DNA from: Ramlibacter sp.
GTDB taxonomy: Bacteria > Pseudomonadota > Gammaproteobacteria > Burkholderiales > Burkholderiaceae_C
Assembly (NCBI GenBank): GCA_019635435.1
Contig: JAHBZM010000001.1
Span: 3,720,001 to 3,784,000, forward strand
DNA length: 64,000 nucleotides
Direction of reading: 5' to 3'
Each line of letters begins with the position of its first letter. The first letter of the stretch is position 1. The notes under the pieces were generated by a model. That model searched no databases and was not told the DNA's origin. It was given only the letters and a program-made list of their open reading frames with translations. Shown here one piece after another: positions 1 to 8,652 of this stretch. Made by a program: the position numbers and the translations under genes.

Positions 1-504
1 CACGAAGTAGCCGCCCGTGGGGTTGGGCGTGGTGGGCACGTAGACGCTGAGGTAGTCGCCCTGGAGGTAGTTGGCCACGTCACCGCCGGGCGTGCCCGTG
101 ACGAAGCCGATGGTCCACATGTTCTCGCGCGGCCACTGCACCAGCACCGCGGTGCGAAAGGCATTGCCGCTTTCGGAAAACAGGGTGTCCGACACCTGCT
201 TGACGCTGGAGTAGATCGAGCGCACCACGGGGATGCGGCCCAGCAGCGCGTCCCACCATTCGAGCAGCGTGCGGCCGAAGAAGTTGCTGGCCGCGGCGCC
301 CACGGCCAGCAGGATGCCCAGCGCCAGCAGCACGCCAAAACCGGGAATGTGCACCCCCAGCAGCTGGTCGGGGCGCCATGACGCCGGCAGGATCAGCAGC
401 GTCTGGTCGAGCGTGCCGATGATCCACTGGAGCACCCACACCGTGATGCCCACGGGCACGATGACCAGCAAGCCCGCGAACAGCCATTTGCGCAACGAAG
501 CCAT
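1..504 (-). CDS. DUF502 family inner-membrane protein (C-terminus cut by window edge)
   Basis: The frame begins with ATG at 504 on the minus strand and stays open to base 1, so only the first 168 residues are present. It starts MASLRKWLFAGLLVIVPVGI and has two hydrophobic segments (about residues 8-28 and 60-82), followed by a soluble part containing VVRSIYSSVKQVSDTLF and a GFVTG stretch; this is the pattern of the DUF502 membrane family. The biochemical role of the family is not established. It lies 8 bases after the fmdB stop codon and so is almost certainly co-transcribed with it. In related genomes this pair commonly precedes aspS, which would lie off the left edge (family knowledge, not seen here). 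Confidence 0.85.
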   Translation of the reverse strand, partial: MASLRKWLFAGLLVIVPVGITVWVLQWIIGTLDQTLLILPASWRPDQLLGVHIPGFGVLLALGILLAVGAAASNFFGRTLLEWWDALLGRIPVVRSIYSSVKQVSDTLFSESGNAFRTAVLVQWPRENMWTIGFVTGTPGGDVANYLQGDYLSVYVPTTPNPTGGYFV

Positions 505-512
505 CGGGTCCT

Positions 513-821
513 TCAGTCCGCCTTGCCGGTGGCGGGCGCGGGCGCCGCCGTGGCGGGTTCTGCCTTGGACTCGGCGGGCTTGGCGTCAGCGGCCTTGCCC
601 TCCGTCTTGGCGCCGGTGGCTGGTGCCGCGGGTGCATTGCCGCCACGGAAATCCGTGGCGTACCAGCCCGAGCCCTTGAGCTGGAAACCAGCGGCCGTCA
701 CCTGCTTGGTGAAGGTGGCCTTGCCGCAGGCCGGGCACTCGGTGAGCGGCGCATCGGAGATTTTCTGCAGCACATCCTTGCTGTGCCCGCAGGATTCGCA
801 TTTGTAGGCGTAAATAGGCAT
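513..821 (-). CDS. FmdB family zinc-ribbon protein
   Basis: A 102-residue protein starting MPIYAYKCESCGHSKDVLQK. Two CxxC pairs (CESCGH near residue 8 and CPACGK near residue 33) form the zinc ribbon that defines the FmdB family of putative regulatory proteins; the molecular function is not known. The C-terminal third is a low-complexity Ala/Pro/Lys/Glu tail. A TTG codon five residues upstream (836) is in frame, but the ATG at 821 gives the conserved MPIYAY start. A perfect -10 hexamer lies about 31 bases upstream of the ATG. It is first in a unit with the DUF502 gene. Confidence 0.9.
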   Translation of the reverse strand: MPIYAYKCESCGHSKDVLQKISDAPLTECPACGKATFTKQVTAAGFQLKGSGWYATDFRGGNAPAAPATGAKTEGKAADAKPAESKAEPATAAPAPATGKAD

Positions 822-851
822 GGATTGGAGGGCCAAAGTGCAAAACCCTCA

Positions 852-857
852 ATTATA
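852..857 (-). promoter_or_regulatory. -10 box of the fmdB promoter
   Basis: Read on the minus strand this is TATAAT, a perfect sigma-70 -10 hexamer, 30 bases before the fmdB start codon. The -35 region is poor: the best candidates (GTCTTG with a 17-base spacer, or TTGCAG with 14) lie inside the 9-bp inverted repeat at 862-885. Confidence 0.5.
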
Positions 858-861
858 GGCG

Positions 862-885
862 GCAGGGTCTGCTGCAAGACCCTGC
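862..885. promoter_or_regulatory. Perfect 9-bp inverted repeat between symporter gene and fmdB
   Basis: GCAGGGTCT (862-870) and AGACCCTGC (877-885) are exact reverse complements separated by GCTGCA. The repeat covers the -35 region of the fmdB promoter and also lies 33 bases past the stop of the symporter gene. It could be an operator, or a hairpin closing the symporter transcript; no run of U follows it, so it is not a typical intrinsic terminator. Confidence 0.5.
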
Positions 886-917
886 GCGCCGGCGCGGCCT
901 GCGCGCCACCCGCCGGC

Positions 918-2372
918 TCAGGTCTGCGGGCTGCCCTCGAAATGGTGCACATGGCCCTTGTGATCGGCCAGGACCTGGGGCGCGAGCGAGCCCACGACCA
1001 TGCCCGCAATGGCCGCGAGCAGGCCCGCGAGCTGCTGCGGAAAGGCCTCGGCCCAGCCCGGCATGGCGATGAACAGCAGCCAGGTTCCCAGGCCCAGGAC
1101 CACCGAGACCAGCGCCCCCTGCGTGGTGGCGCGCTTCCAGTACAGCCCGAAAGCCAGCGGCGCGAACGCGCCCACCAGCGGCACCTGGTAGGCGCCCGAA
1201 ACCAGCTCATAGATCGACGTGCCCTGCATGGTGATGGCATACACCAGCACGAAAGCGGTGAACACCAGCACGCTGATGCGCATGGCCTTGAGCGTGGCGG
1301 CGTCGCTCATGCCGGGCTTGAGGTTGCGCAGGATGTTCTCGACAAAGGTGGTGCTGGGCGCCAGCAGCGTGGCCGATGCGGTGGACATGATGGCCGACAG
1401 CAGCGCGCCAAAAAACGCCACCTGCAGGATCACGGGCATCTTCTGCATGACCAGGGTGGGCAGGACCTTCTGCGGGTCGTCCTTGAGCAGCGCCTGCGCC
1501 GTTTCGGGCATGACCAGCACCGCGGCGGTGACCACGAACATCGGGATCAGCGCGAACAGGAAGTAGAGCGAGCCACCGATCACCGGGCCGCGCACCGCCG
1601 TTTTGGCGTTCTTTGACGACATCACGCGCTGGAACACGTCCTGTTGCGGGATCGAGCCCAGCATCATGGTGATTGCGGCGGCGCCGAAGAACAGCCATTC
1701 CTTGCCGTCGCCCGTGGGAAAGAACTGGAACTTGCCCTCCCTGGCTGCATAGGCCACGACCTTGTCGGCGCCGCCGGCCAGGTCGGCCGCGAACCAGGCA
1801 ATGGCGATCAGGCCCACGCCGATCACGATCATCTGCACGAAATCGGTGAGCGCCACCGACCACATGCCGCCGTACAGGGTGTAGACCAGCACGATGCTGA
1901 TGCCGATGAGCATGCCCGTGGTCACCGAGATGCTGTCCTGCGACAGCAGGTTGAACACCAGGCCCAGCGCCGTGATCTGGGCGGCCACCCAGCCCAGGTA
2001 GCTGAAGATGATGATGGCGGAGCAGATCACCTCGATGCTGCGGCCAAACCGCTGGCGGTAGTAGTCGCCCAGGGTGATCAGGTTCTTCTGGTAGAGCTTG
2101 AAAGCGAAAAACAGGCCCACGAGGATCAGGCACATCGAGGCGCCGAACGGGTCCTCGACCACCGAACCCAGGCCACCGGAGACGAACCGCGCCGACACCC
2201 CCAGCACGGTCTCGGAGCCGAACCAGGTGGCAAAGGTGGTGGCAATGACCACGGCCAGTGGCAGGCTACGCCCGGCGACCGCGTAGTCGGCGGTGTTATG
2301 GACCCGTTTGGCGGCATACAGGCCGATGGCCACAGAACCCAGCAGGTACAACACGACAAAGGTGATCAGCAT
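918..2372 (-). CDS. Sodium:solute symporter (SSS family)
   Basis: A 484-residue integral membrane protein with about 13 hydrophobic segments, starting MLITFVVLYLLGSVAIGLYA. The N-terminal ADYAVAGRSLP and the TFATWFGSE stretch in the second helix, the YTLYGGMWSVALTDFVQ segment near the middle and the QQDVFQRV loop are typical of the SSS family (Na+-driven uptake of organic solutes). The substrate cannot be read from the sequence. GTG at 2375 and ATG at 2372 are adjacent starts; a GGAG motif 7 bases before the ATG favours 2372. The short C-terminal tail ends HKGHVHHFEGSPQT. It stands apart functionally from the flanking ubiquinone and fmdB genes. Confidence 0.88.
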   Translation of the reverse strand: MLITFVVLYLLGSVAIGLYAAKRVHNTADYAVAGRSLPLAVVIATTFATWFGSETVLGVSARFVSGGLGSVVEDPFGASMCLILVGLFFAFKLYQKNLITLGDYYRQRFGRSIEVICSAIIIFSYLGWVAAQITALGLVFNLLSQDSISVTTGMLIGISIVLVYTLYGGMWSVALTDFVQMIVIGVGLIAIAWFAADLAGGADKVVAYAAREGKFQFFPTGDGKEWLFFGAAAITMMLGSIPQQDVFQRVMSSKNAKTAVRGPVIGGSLYFLFALIPMFVVTAAVLVMPETAQALLKDDPQKVLPTLVMQKMPVILQVAFFGALLSAIMSTASATLLAPSTTFVENILRNLKPGMSDAATLKAMRISVLVFTAFVLVYAITMQGTSIYELVSGAYQVPLVGAFAPLAFGLYWKRATTQGALVSVVLGLGTWLLFIAMPGWAEAFPQQLAGLLAAIAGMVVGSLAPQVLADHKGHVHHFEGSPQT

Positions 2373-2444
2373 CACAGTGCTCCGTAATGGTTGATGAACC
2401 CGGCAGGGCCGGAAGGACTGCCGGGCATTATCGGAAAAAAATGC

Positions 2445-4010
2445 CTAGAAAACCCGCACCCGGACGATGATTTGCATGGCGATCAACCCCAATGCAAAAC
2501 CAATGCCGCCGTAAATCAGGCCCTGAAGCAGCTTGTTGGTGCGCCGCTGCTCGGTCAGCAGTTCCTCCAGCGCATGGCGCTGGTCGGCGGGCCGCTGCTG
2601 CAGGTACAGGTGCAACAGGCGCGGCAACTCGGGCAACAGCTTGGCGTAGCGCGGCGCCTGGGCCTTGAGCTCATCCAGCAACTTCTGCGGGCCGATCTGC
2701 TCGAGCATCCACTTCTCAAGAAACGGCTTGGCGGTGTTCCACAGGTCCAGATCGGGGTCGAGCTGGCGGCCCAGGCCTTCGATGTTCAGCAGGGTCTTCT
2801 GCAGCAGCACCAGCTGGGGCTGGATCTCCACATGGAAGCGCCGCGAGGTCTGGAACAGGCGCATCAGCACCATGCCCAGCGAGATTTCCTTGAGTGGCCG
2901 GTCAAAGTAGGGCTCGCAGACGCTGCGCACCGCGGCCTCGAGCTCGTCCACCCGCGTGCCGGGCGGCACCCAGCCTGACTCGATGTGCAGCTCGGCCACG
3001 CGCTTGTAGTCGCGCCGGAAAAAGGCCGTGAAGTTTTGCGCCAGGTATTCCTTGTCGAACTCGGTCAGCGTGCCCACGATGCCGAAGTCCAGCGAGATAT
3101 AGCGCCCGAAGGTGGCCGGCGCCACGCTCACCTGGATGTTGCCCGGGTGCATGTCGGCATGGAAAAAGCCGTCGCGGAACACCTGGGTGAAAAAGATGGT
3201 CACGCCATCGCGCGCGAGCTGGCGGATGTCCACGCCGGCCTCGCGCAGGCGCTCGATCTGGCTGATGGGGATGCCCGTCATGCGCTCCATCACCATGACC
3301 TCGGGATGGCAGAAATCCCAGAGCATCTCGGGGATCAGCACCAGGTCCAGCCCGGACATGTTGCGGCGCAGTTGCGCGGCGTTGGCGGCCTCGCGCACCA
3401 GGTCGAGCTCGTCGTGCAGGTACTTGTCGAACTCGGCAACCACTTCGCGCGGCTTCAGGCGCTTGCCATCGGCCGACAGGCTGCCGACCCAGCCCGCCAT
3501 CATGCGCATCAGGCTCAGGTCTTTTTCGATCGCGGGCAGCATGCCCGGTCGCAGCACCTTGACCGCCACATCGCGCGTGCGGCCATGGCGGTCGCGGGCC
3601 ACGGCAAAGTGGACCTGTGCAATGGAAGCGCTGGCCACCGGCTCGCGCTCGAAGCTCACGAACACCTCGCCCACGGGGCGGCGGAAAGCCCGCTCGATGA
3701 TGGCGATGGCCACGGCCGAGTCAAACGGCGGCACGCGGTCCTGCAGGCGCGCGAGCTCGTCCGCGATGTCGGCCGGCAGCAGGTCGCGCCGGGTCGACAG
3801 CACCTGGCCAAACTTCACGAAGATGGGGCCCAGCCGCTCCAGCGCCTCGCGCAGGCGCTGGCCGCGCGGGGCCCGCAGGTTGCGGCCCACTGACATCACG
3901 CGCGCCAGCACCCGCAACCAGGGCTTGCGGAAGCTGGTGAGCACCAGCTCATCCAGGCCGTAGCGCAGCGCCACCCAGATGATGAAGGCGCCCCGGAACA
4001 TGCGGGTCAT
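2445..4010 (-). CDS. ubiB: UbiB, ABC1/ADCK-family atypical kinase for ubiquinone biosynthesis
   Basis: A 521-residue protein needed for ubiquinone biosynthesis in proteobacteria, thought to use ATPase activity to help release lipid intermediates from the membrane. The family's KxGQ motif is at residues 66-69 (KFGQ), the lysine of VAVK at 150, the catalytic-loop equivalent HADMHPGN at 283-290 and DFG at 307-309. One or two hydrophobic helices near residues 495-517 anchor the C-terminus to the inner membrane, as in other UbiB proteins. The start codon overlaps the ubiJ stop (ATGA, 4007-4010), so the two are translationally coupled. The length is usual for the family. Confidence 0.96.
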   Translation of the reverse strand: MTRMFRGAFIIWVALRYGLDELVLTSFRKPWLRVLARVMSVGRNLRAPRGQRLREALERLGPIFVKFGQVLSTRRDLLPADIADELARLQDRVPPFDSAVAIAIIERAFRRPVGEVFVSFEREPVASASIAQVHFAVARDRHGRTRDVAVKVLRPGMLPAIEKDLSLMRMMAGWVGSLSADGKRLKPREVVAEFDKYLHDELDLVREAANAAQLRRNMSGLDLVLIPEMLWDFCHPEVMVMERMTGIPISQIERLREAGVDIRQLARDGVTIFFTQVFRDGFFHADMHPGNIQVSVAPATFGRYISLDFGIVGTLTEFDKEYLAQNFTAFFRRDYKRVAELHIESGWVPPGTRVDELEAAVRSVCEPYFDRPLKEISLGMVLMRLFQTSRRFHVEIQPQLVLLQKTLLNIEGLGRQLDPDLDLWNTAKPFLEKWMLEQIGPQKLLDELKAQAPRYAKLLPELPRLLHLYLQQRPADQRHALEELLTEQRRTNKLLQGLIYGGIGFALGLIAMQIIVRVRVF

Positions 4011-4576
4011 GGAGCGGCCCGGGGGGCATCCGGCGCGGGCGCCACGGCCGTTCCGCGACCGCGCGTGCCAATGAAGCTGCGCAGCGCCTGGGCCATGCCA
4101 CGCGCGGCCTGGCCCAGGGCATGGGCGGGCGCGTCGCCGATCAGGCGCGACAGGTCTTCTTCAAGGTCCCAGCGCACATGGTCGGCCAGCCAGTTGATCT
4201 CTGCGGCGAACTGCACGTCACCCTCGATGCGCACGGGCGGCTTGTCGCCGCGCAGCGCGGCCTGGGCCAGTTGCCAGGGAGATTCCTCGGTGAGGGTCAG
4301 GTTGAGGTCGGTCTGGCCGCCTTCGGGCGCCACCTCGAGCAGGCCGGCAGGGGTGGCGGCCAGCCGGATGGTGAACATGCGCCAGCGCGCCTGCAGCACC
4401 CGCCCCGACTGGCGCACCAGCCGGGCCTGGGCCTCGGGCTCCTGCTGCAGCACATGATTGATCAGCAGCACCACGCGCTGGTGAATCTCCTCCACGGCCC
4501 AGGCCGGCGGTTGCAGGCCCGCCGGAAGTTTGCCAAGCAGGTCGTCCAGAAAGGGAAAGGGGGACTGTGTTGCCAT
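4007..4576 (-). CDS. ubiJ: UbiJ, SCP2-domain accessory factor for ubiquinone biosynthesis
   Basis: A 189-residue protein starting MATQSPFPFLDDLLGKLP. It has the arrangement of UbiJ: an N-terminal SCP2-like lipid-binding domain (LNLTLTEESPWQLAQAAL and VRIEGDVQFAAEINWLADH) and a C-terminal helical part with an Ala/Pro-rich tail. UbiJ binds ubiquinone intermediates in the Ubi complex (family knowledge). The ATG at 4576 is preferred to codons up to 54 bases upstream because a GGGGG tract precedes it by five bases and homologues begin here. It sits between the Tim44-like gene and ubiB, and its stop overlaps the ubiB start. Confidence 0.9.
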   Translation of the reverse strand: MATQSPFPFLDDLLGKLPAGLQPPAWAVEEIHQRVVLLINHVLQQEPEAQARLVRQSGRVLQARWRMFTIRLAATPAGLLEVAPEGGQTDLNLTLTEESPWQLAQAALRGDKPPVRIEGDVQFAAEINWLADHVRWDLEEDLSRLIGDAPAHALGQAARGMAQALRSFIGTRGRGTAVAPAPDAPRAAP

Positions 4577-4607
4577 AGTCCCCCGATTATTCACTGAATG
4601 GTGCGCG

Positions 4608-5597
4608 CTACTGCAGGGCCTGCACGCCACCCACCAGCCAGCCGGAGCTGCCGCTGCGCGGCTTGGTCATGTTCCAGACCTCGCGGAACGGGCTCGGGCC
4701 GGCCGACGGGTCCTCTCGGATCATGCCGGAAAACTCCACGCTGGCCATGTAGTCATCACCCAGGTCCTCGATGCCGAGCAACTGCGCCTCGAGCATGACC
4801 ACATCGGTCTTGTTGACCTGCGCGCCAATGTGGTTCTCACGTTCGGCGAGCTGGGCACTGATTTCACCAACCATTGCATCGGTCATCATCGAGCGCAGCG
4901 TGGGCATGTCGGCGCGGTCCCAGGCATCCTGCAGGGTCACGAAGTTGCGCTTGGCCGCCGCGAGAAAGCCCTCGGCATCAAAGCCCGCGGGCACCCCCCA
5001 GGACTGCGAACCCATGAGCGCCGAGCCGATGCGCACGCCCGCCGGGACGCCCGCGGGCGCGCCATGCTTGCCGGCGTCAAATGCCATGCTGTTGCGCTCC
5101 CAGGGCCGGGCCGAGGCATCGTTGCCCACCTTGTCCGGGCTGTACTGGGGCGGGGCGATCGCCTCCGTGGCCGAGCTTGCTCCCTGGAACGCATACGGCC
5201 GAGCGACGGGCGGCGCGGCCCGGCGTGAACGCATCACCAGCCCCACCACCATCATCACGGCCAGCCCGAGCAAGGCCACCAGCATGAACTGGCCGAATGC
5301 CTCGCCAAAGCCCAGCGTGTGGGCCAGCCAGGCCAGCCCCAGGCCCGCCGCCAGCCCTCCGAGCAGCCCGCCCCAGGGCTTGCGGGGCGCGGCCGGCGCG
5401 GCGCCGGCCGCCGCCGGCTTTGCGGCGCTGTTGGCTGCGTTCTGGGTGGGCGCGCCCGGCGCCGGCGACGCCGACTCACGCTGGGTGACGTTGCCGGACT
5501 GGCGCCCGATCGATTTGCCGCCGCCCAGCCGCTTGGCGTCCACCTGGAAACTGGCCAGCACCAGGGCGCCCGCCAGCAAGAGAGTCAACAGCTTCAT
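4608..5597 (-). CDS. Tim44-domain exported or membrane protein
   Basis: A 329-residue protein starting MKLLTLLLAGALVLASFQVDA, which reads as a signal peptide. RLGGGKSIGRQ and VTQR follow, a stretch typical of bacterial Tim44-like proteins. Next come an Ala/Pro-rich linker, a glycine-rich hydrophobic segment and a second membrane helix (FMLVALLGLAVMMVVGLVM), and then the Tim44/NTF2-like domain (about residues 190-329), which contains FLAAAKRNFVTLQDAWD and the closing segment RSGSSGWLVGGVQALQ. Its function in bacteria is not defined; homology is to the membrane-associated part of mitochondrial Tim44. It sits between ubiE and ubiJ on the same strand with gaps of 25 and 31 bases, so it is in the ubi transcription unit. 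Confidence 0.85.
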   Translation of the reverse strand: MKLLTLLLAGALVLASFQVDAKRLGGGKSIGRQSGNVTQRESASPAPGAPTQNAANSAAKPAAAGAAPAAPRKPWGGLLGGLAAGLGLAWLAHTLGFGEAFGQFMLVALLGLAVMMVVGLVMRSRRAAPPVARPYAFQGASSATEAIAPPQYSPDKVGNDASARPWERNSMAFDAGKHGAPAGVPAGVRIGSALMGSQSWGVPAGFDAEGFLAAAKRNFVTLQDAWDRADMPTLRSMMTDAMVGEISAQLAERENHIGAQVNKTDVVMLEAQLLGIEDLGDDYMASVEFSGMIREDPSAGPSPFREVWNMTKPRSGSSGWLVGGVQALQ

Positions 5598-5622
5598 CCC
5601 GCTTTCCTTGTCATGCACTGCT

Positions 5623-6354
5623 TCAACATTTGATCCCCGCGTGAAGTGCCACCACGCCGGCCGTGAGGTTGTGGCAGTCCACATGGCCGAAACCGGCGCG
5701 CTTCATCATGGCCTTGAGCTCGGCCTGGCCGGGGTGCATGCGGATGGACTCGGCCAGGTAGCGGTAGCTGGCGTCGTCCCCGGCCACCAGCTTGCCAAGA
5801 CGCGGCAGCACGTTGAACGAATACCAGTCGTAGGCTTTCTCCAGGGGCTTGGCCACCCGCGAGAACTCCAGCACCAGCAGCTTGCCGCCGGGCTTGAGCA
5901 CGCGGTTCATCTCGGCCAGCGCGGCGTCCTTGTCCGTCATGTTGCGCAGGCCAAAGGCCACGCTGACCACATCGAACGACGCTTCGTCAAAAGGCAGCTT
6001 CTCGGCATCGCAGACCAGGGTGGGCAGGGCCACGCCCGCGTCGAGCAGGCGGTCGCGCCCGGTGCGCAGCATGGCCTCGTTGATGTCGGTGTGCACCACC
6101 TGGCCCGAAGCCCCGACCTTGCGCGCGAAGGCCAGGGCGAGGTCTCCGGTCCCACCGGCAATGTCCAGCACGCGGGATCCTTCGCGCAGGTTGGCCACCA
6201 TCACGGTGTAGGCCTTCCAGGCGCGGTGCAGGCCCATGGACATCAGGTCGTTCATCACGTCATAACGCGGGGCGACCGAATCAAAAACCCCGCGCACACG
6301 CCGCGCCTTGTCGCGCTCCTCGACGGACTCGAAACCAAAATGCGTTGTTGCCAT
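5623..6354 (-). CDS. ubiE: UbiE/MenG demethyl(mena/ubi)quinol C-methyltransferase
   Basis: A 243-residue class I SAM-dependent methyltransferase catalysing C-methylation in ubiquinone (and menaquinone, where present) synthesis. The N-terminus MATTHFGFESVEERDKARRV and the downstream VFDSVAPRYDVMNDLMS are UbiE signatures; the SAM-binding loop DIAGGTGD is at residues 64-71, and FGLRNMTD and YRYLAESIRMHP match conserved blocks. The start at 6354 was chosen over an in-frame codon 42 bases upstream because MATTHFGF is the conserved beginning. It heads the ubiE, Tim44, ubiJ, ubiB unit. Confidence 0.96.
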   Translation of the reverse strand: MATTHFGFESVEERDKARRVRGVFDSVAPRYDVMNDLMSMGLHRAWKAYTVMVANLREGSRVLDIAGGTGDLALAFARKVGASGQVVHTDINEAMLRTGRDRLLDAGVALPTLVCDAEKLPFDEASFDVVSVAFGLRNMTDKDAALAEMNRVLKPGGKLLVLEFSRVAKPLEKAYDWYSFNVLPRLGKLVAGDDASYRYLAESIRMHPGQAELKAMMKRAGFGHVDCHNLTAGVVALHAGIKC

Positions 6355-6532
6355 GGGTGAAATGCTAGGGGTGAATGGGCTCGCAGCGGCCGACAACCCT
6401 GCACCAAAGCGGGGAATCTGTCGGGATTATGACGAAAAAAGCCCGCCAGCCCGCCCGGAATCCACTCCAGATGCTCTGAAATTCATAGCAATCGGGCATC
6501 CCGCGCACCCGTGAAGAGCCGAGCCAGCGGCC

Positions 6533-6946
6533 TCAGTGCGTGCCGCAGGCCGAACCCCCCTTGACGGGCATGGGCGCATCGCGTTGCACGCCAGCTGCCG
6601 CCAGGCGCCGTTCATAGTCGGCCCAGAGTTCACGCTCCTGCCGGCCCAGGCTGTACAGGTAGTCCCATGAAAAGATGCCCGTGTCGTGCCCGTCCGAGAA
6701 CGTCGGCTGCACCGCATAGTGGCCCACGGGTTCGAGTGCCACGATGTCCACGTCGCGCTTGCCGGTCTGCAGTGTCTCCTGGCCCGGGCCATGCCCCTTG
6801 ACCTCGGCCGAGGGCGAGTACACGCGCATCAGTTCAAACGGAATCCGGAAGGCCGCCCCGTCAGAAAAAGCCACCTCCAGCACGCGCGACTGGCGGTGCA
6901 CGGTCAGTGATACAGGGGTCGGCGACCCGGCCTGAAGACCTGCCAT
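6533..6946 (-). CDS. DUF971 (GBBH-like N-terminal domain) protein
   Basis: A 137-residue protein with the fold of the N-terminal domain of gamma-butyrobetaine hydroxylase (DUF971). Recognisable blocks are LTVHRQSRVLEVAFSDG, FRIPFELMRVYSPSAEV, the VDIVALEPVGHYAVQPTFSD segment and HDTGIFSWDYLYSLG. The stand-alone domain has no proven reaction; in some contexts it is linked to Fe-S or NBP35-type proteins. It precedes ubiE by about 180 bases on the same strand, an order frequent in Burkholderiales. The C-terminus ends in a small SACGTH segment. Confidence 0.88.
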   Translation of the reverse strand: MAGLQAGSPTPVSLTVHRQSRVLEVAFSDGAAFRIPFELMRVYSPSAEVKGHGPGQETLQTGKRDVDIVALEPVGHYAVQPTFSDGHDTGIFSWDYLYSLGRQERELWADYERRLAAAGVQRDAPMPVKGGSACGTH

Positions 6947-6960
6947 GGGGGCGGCGCCGC

Positions 6961-8568
6961 TCAGAAGCGGACCGACAGGTTGACGTACAACTTGTCGTCG
7001 CCCTTTTGCGGAGAGCCGGAGTTGATGCTCAGGGGCACGACGCTGCCGCGCACCAGGCGGCCGTAATCGGCCGTCAGGGACACCGGCCCGCTGCCATAGC
7101 GCAGCCCCAGCCCGATGCCGGCCAGCCGGTCACTCGAGGGCTTGTTGGCGCCGTTGGAGTTGTTGTTGCCCAGCCAGCCCGCGTCGACAAAGCCCACCAG
7201 GCGCAGGCCCGGCGTGAGTTCGGGCGTGGTGACCTCGACCGACATCGACAGGCCACGGTCGCCCGAGACCGGGCGCTCGCTGCGCGAGCCGCGCACCGAC
7301 GAAACACCGCCGATCCCGAACTGCTCCCCCGAAATCAGCACGTCGGGGCTGTACTGGAACTGGCCGCGAGCGCCCCAGATCCAGTTGCCGGCAAAGCCGG
7401 CCGAATAGTTGAGCCCGGCGCGCAGGGCTTTCCAGCGGGTGGTGGTGATCCGCGGGTCTTCGGTCTGGTAGGAAGCCAGGTCGTTGCCCCGCCCGCTGCT
7501 GGTGTTGACCGCCAGTTCGGCGTTGTAGCCCCAGAAGGCGTTGTCGGATTCGGTGCGCGCGGTGTAGCCCAGCGTGACCGGGCGGCTGCGCCGCGTGAGC
7601 TGGCCCGGCACCGGAATGTCGTTGATCTTGGAGGGGTCAAAGACCTTGTCGTCAAAGCCCAGGGTCACGTAGCTGCGGCGGCCCCCGTTGGGCGGCAGGT
7701 AGGCCGTGTAGTTGAGACCCAGCGTGTGGCCCGCGCCGGTGCTGGTGAAGGCGCCGAAATTACCCACCACGTCGGAGCGGGTGTAGCTGGCGCCAATGAC
7801 GCCGCCCCACTCGTACACGGGAATGCGGTAGGACAGGCCCAGTTGCTTGACATCGCTGGTGCGCTGCAACGAGGTGGTGTAGGCGCCCGTGAACTGGTGG
7901 TCCCGGTTGAACAGGTTGGTATGGCCTCCGGCCACCGTGAAGCGGTCACGCCCGGACGATTGCGAGCCCGCATTGGACAGGCCCAGCGAGAACGTCCAGG
8001 GCCGCGTTTCCTTGACCGAGATGGTGGCGTCGATCTTGTCGGGTTCGTCGCCCTCCTTGATGCCCACCTGGATCTGCTTGTTGGGATTCTCGTTGGCAAT
8101 GGCCGTCTGGATGGCCATCTTCTTGAAGTTGGGGGTGTGGCCCTCGCGCAGTTCGGGCACGCTGCGCCGCACATTGACTTCGTCGTTGAGCTTGTTGCCG
8201 TCGACCGTGACCTTGCTGATGGTGAACTTGACGATGTCCAGCGTGACGGTGTCACCCACCTCCTGCGGCGGCAGCGCCACCCGGTGCAGGCCAAAGCCCT
8301 TGTCGCGCAGGGCCGCCTCGAGCGCGGCGGTGGCTTTCTGGAGCGTCTCGATGCTGGCATCGGTGCGCAGGAACGGCGCCAGGATGCGGGTGGTGTCGCC
8401 GTCGCCCAGCGGGTTGTCCCCGGTGATCTTGAAACCCTTGATGGCAAAGACCGGCGAAGGCGCGGGCGCCATGGGGGTTGCGGCCTGCGAGTGGGCGACC
8501 GAGGCCAGTCCCATGAGAACCACCGCCATCGCCACCTGGGTCTGACGGACCTTTGCGCCTTTGTTCAT
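6961..8568 (-). CDS. ShlB/FhaC/HecB-type outer-membrane transporter (TpsB)
   Basis: A 535-residue Omp85-superfamily protein. Residues 1-29 form a signal peptide (AVVLMGLASVAHSQA). Two POTRA-like domains follow (about 42-115, starting FAIKGFKITGDNPLGDG, and 116-190, containing FTISKVTVDGNKLND). From about 195 it is a beta-barrel of alternating aromatic strands, with the loop-6 VRG motif in GVSSVRGSRSERP and a terminal Phe (LYVNLSVRF) for BAM recognition. Such proteins secrete a TpsA exoprotein, but no TpsA gene is visible in this window. The gene lies 84 bases behind the FecR gene on the same strand, with AGAGGG about 10 bases before the ATG. Confidence 0.88.
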   Translation of the reverse strand: MNKGAKVRQTQVAMAVVLMGLASVAHSQAATPMAPAPSPVFAIKGFKITGDNPLGDGDTTRILAPFLRTDASIETLQKATAALEAALRDKGFGLHRVALPPQEVGDTVTLDIVKFTISKVTVDGNKLNDEVNVRRSVPELREGHTPNFKKMAIQTAIANENPNKQIQVGIKEGDEPDKIDATISVKETRPWTFSLGLSNAGSQSSGRDRFTVAGGHTNLFNRDHQFTGAYTTSLQRTSDVKQLGLSYRIPVYEWGGVIGASYTRSDVVGNFGAFTSTGAGHTLGLNYTAYLPPNGGRRSYVTLGFDDKVFDPSKINDIPVPGQLTRRSRPVTLGYTARTESDNAFWGYNAELAVNTSSGRGNDLASYQTEDPRITTTRWKALRAGLNYSAGFAGNWIWGARGQFQYSPDVLISGEQFGIGGVSSVRGSRSERPVSGDRGLSMSVEVTTPELTPGLRLVGFVDAGWLGNNNSNGANKPSSDRLAGIGLGLRYGSGPVSLTADYGRLVRGSVVPLSINSGSPQKGDDKLYVNLSVRF

Positions 8569-8589
8569 CTTGTTATCACCCTCTCAAGT

Positions 8590-8605
8590 CAGTCAGCACT
8601 GACTG
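8590..8605. promoter_or_regulatory. 16-bp perfect palindrome between the fecR-like and tpsB-like genes
   Basis: CAGTCAG and CTGACTG are exact reverse complements around a CA centre. The palindrome lies in the 84-base gap, 22 bases before the tpsB-type start. It is too short for a strong terminator and no U tract follows on the minus strand; it may be an operator. Confidence 0.35.
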
Positions 8606-8652
8606 GGATTGTCGCATCGCCGCGCCGCTTTTGTCACGCCCTGTAACCGGCG

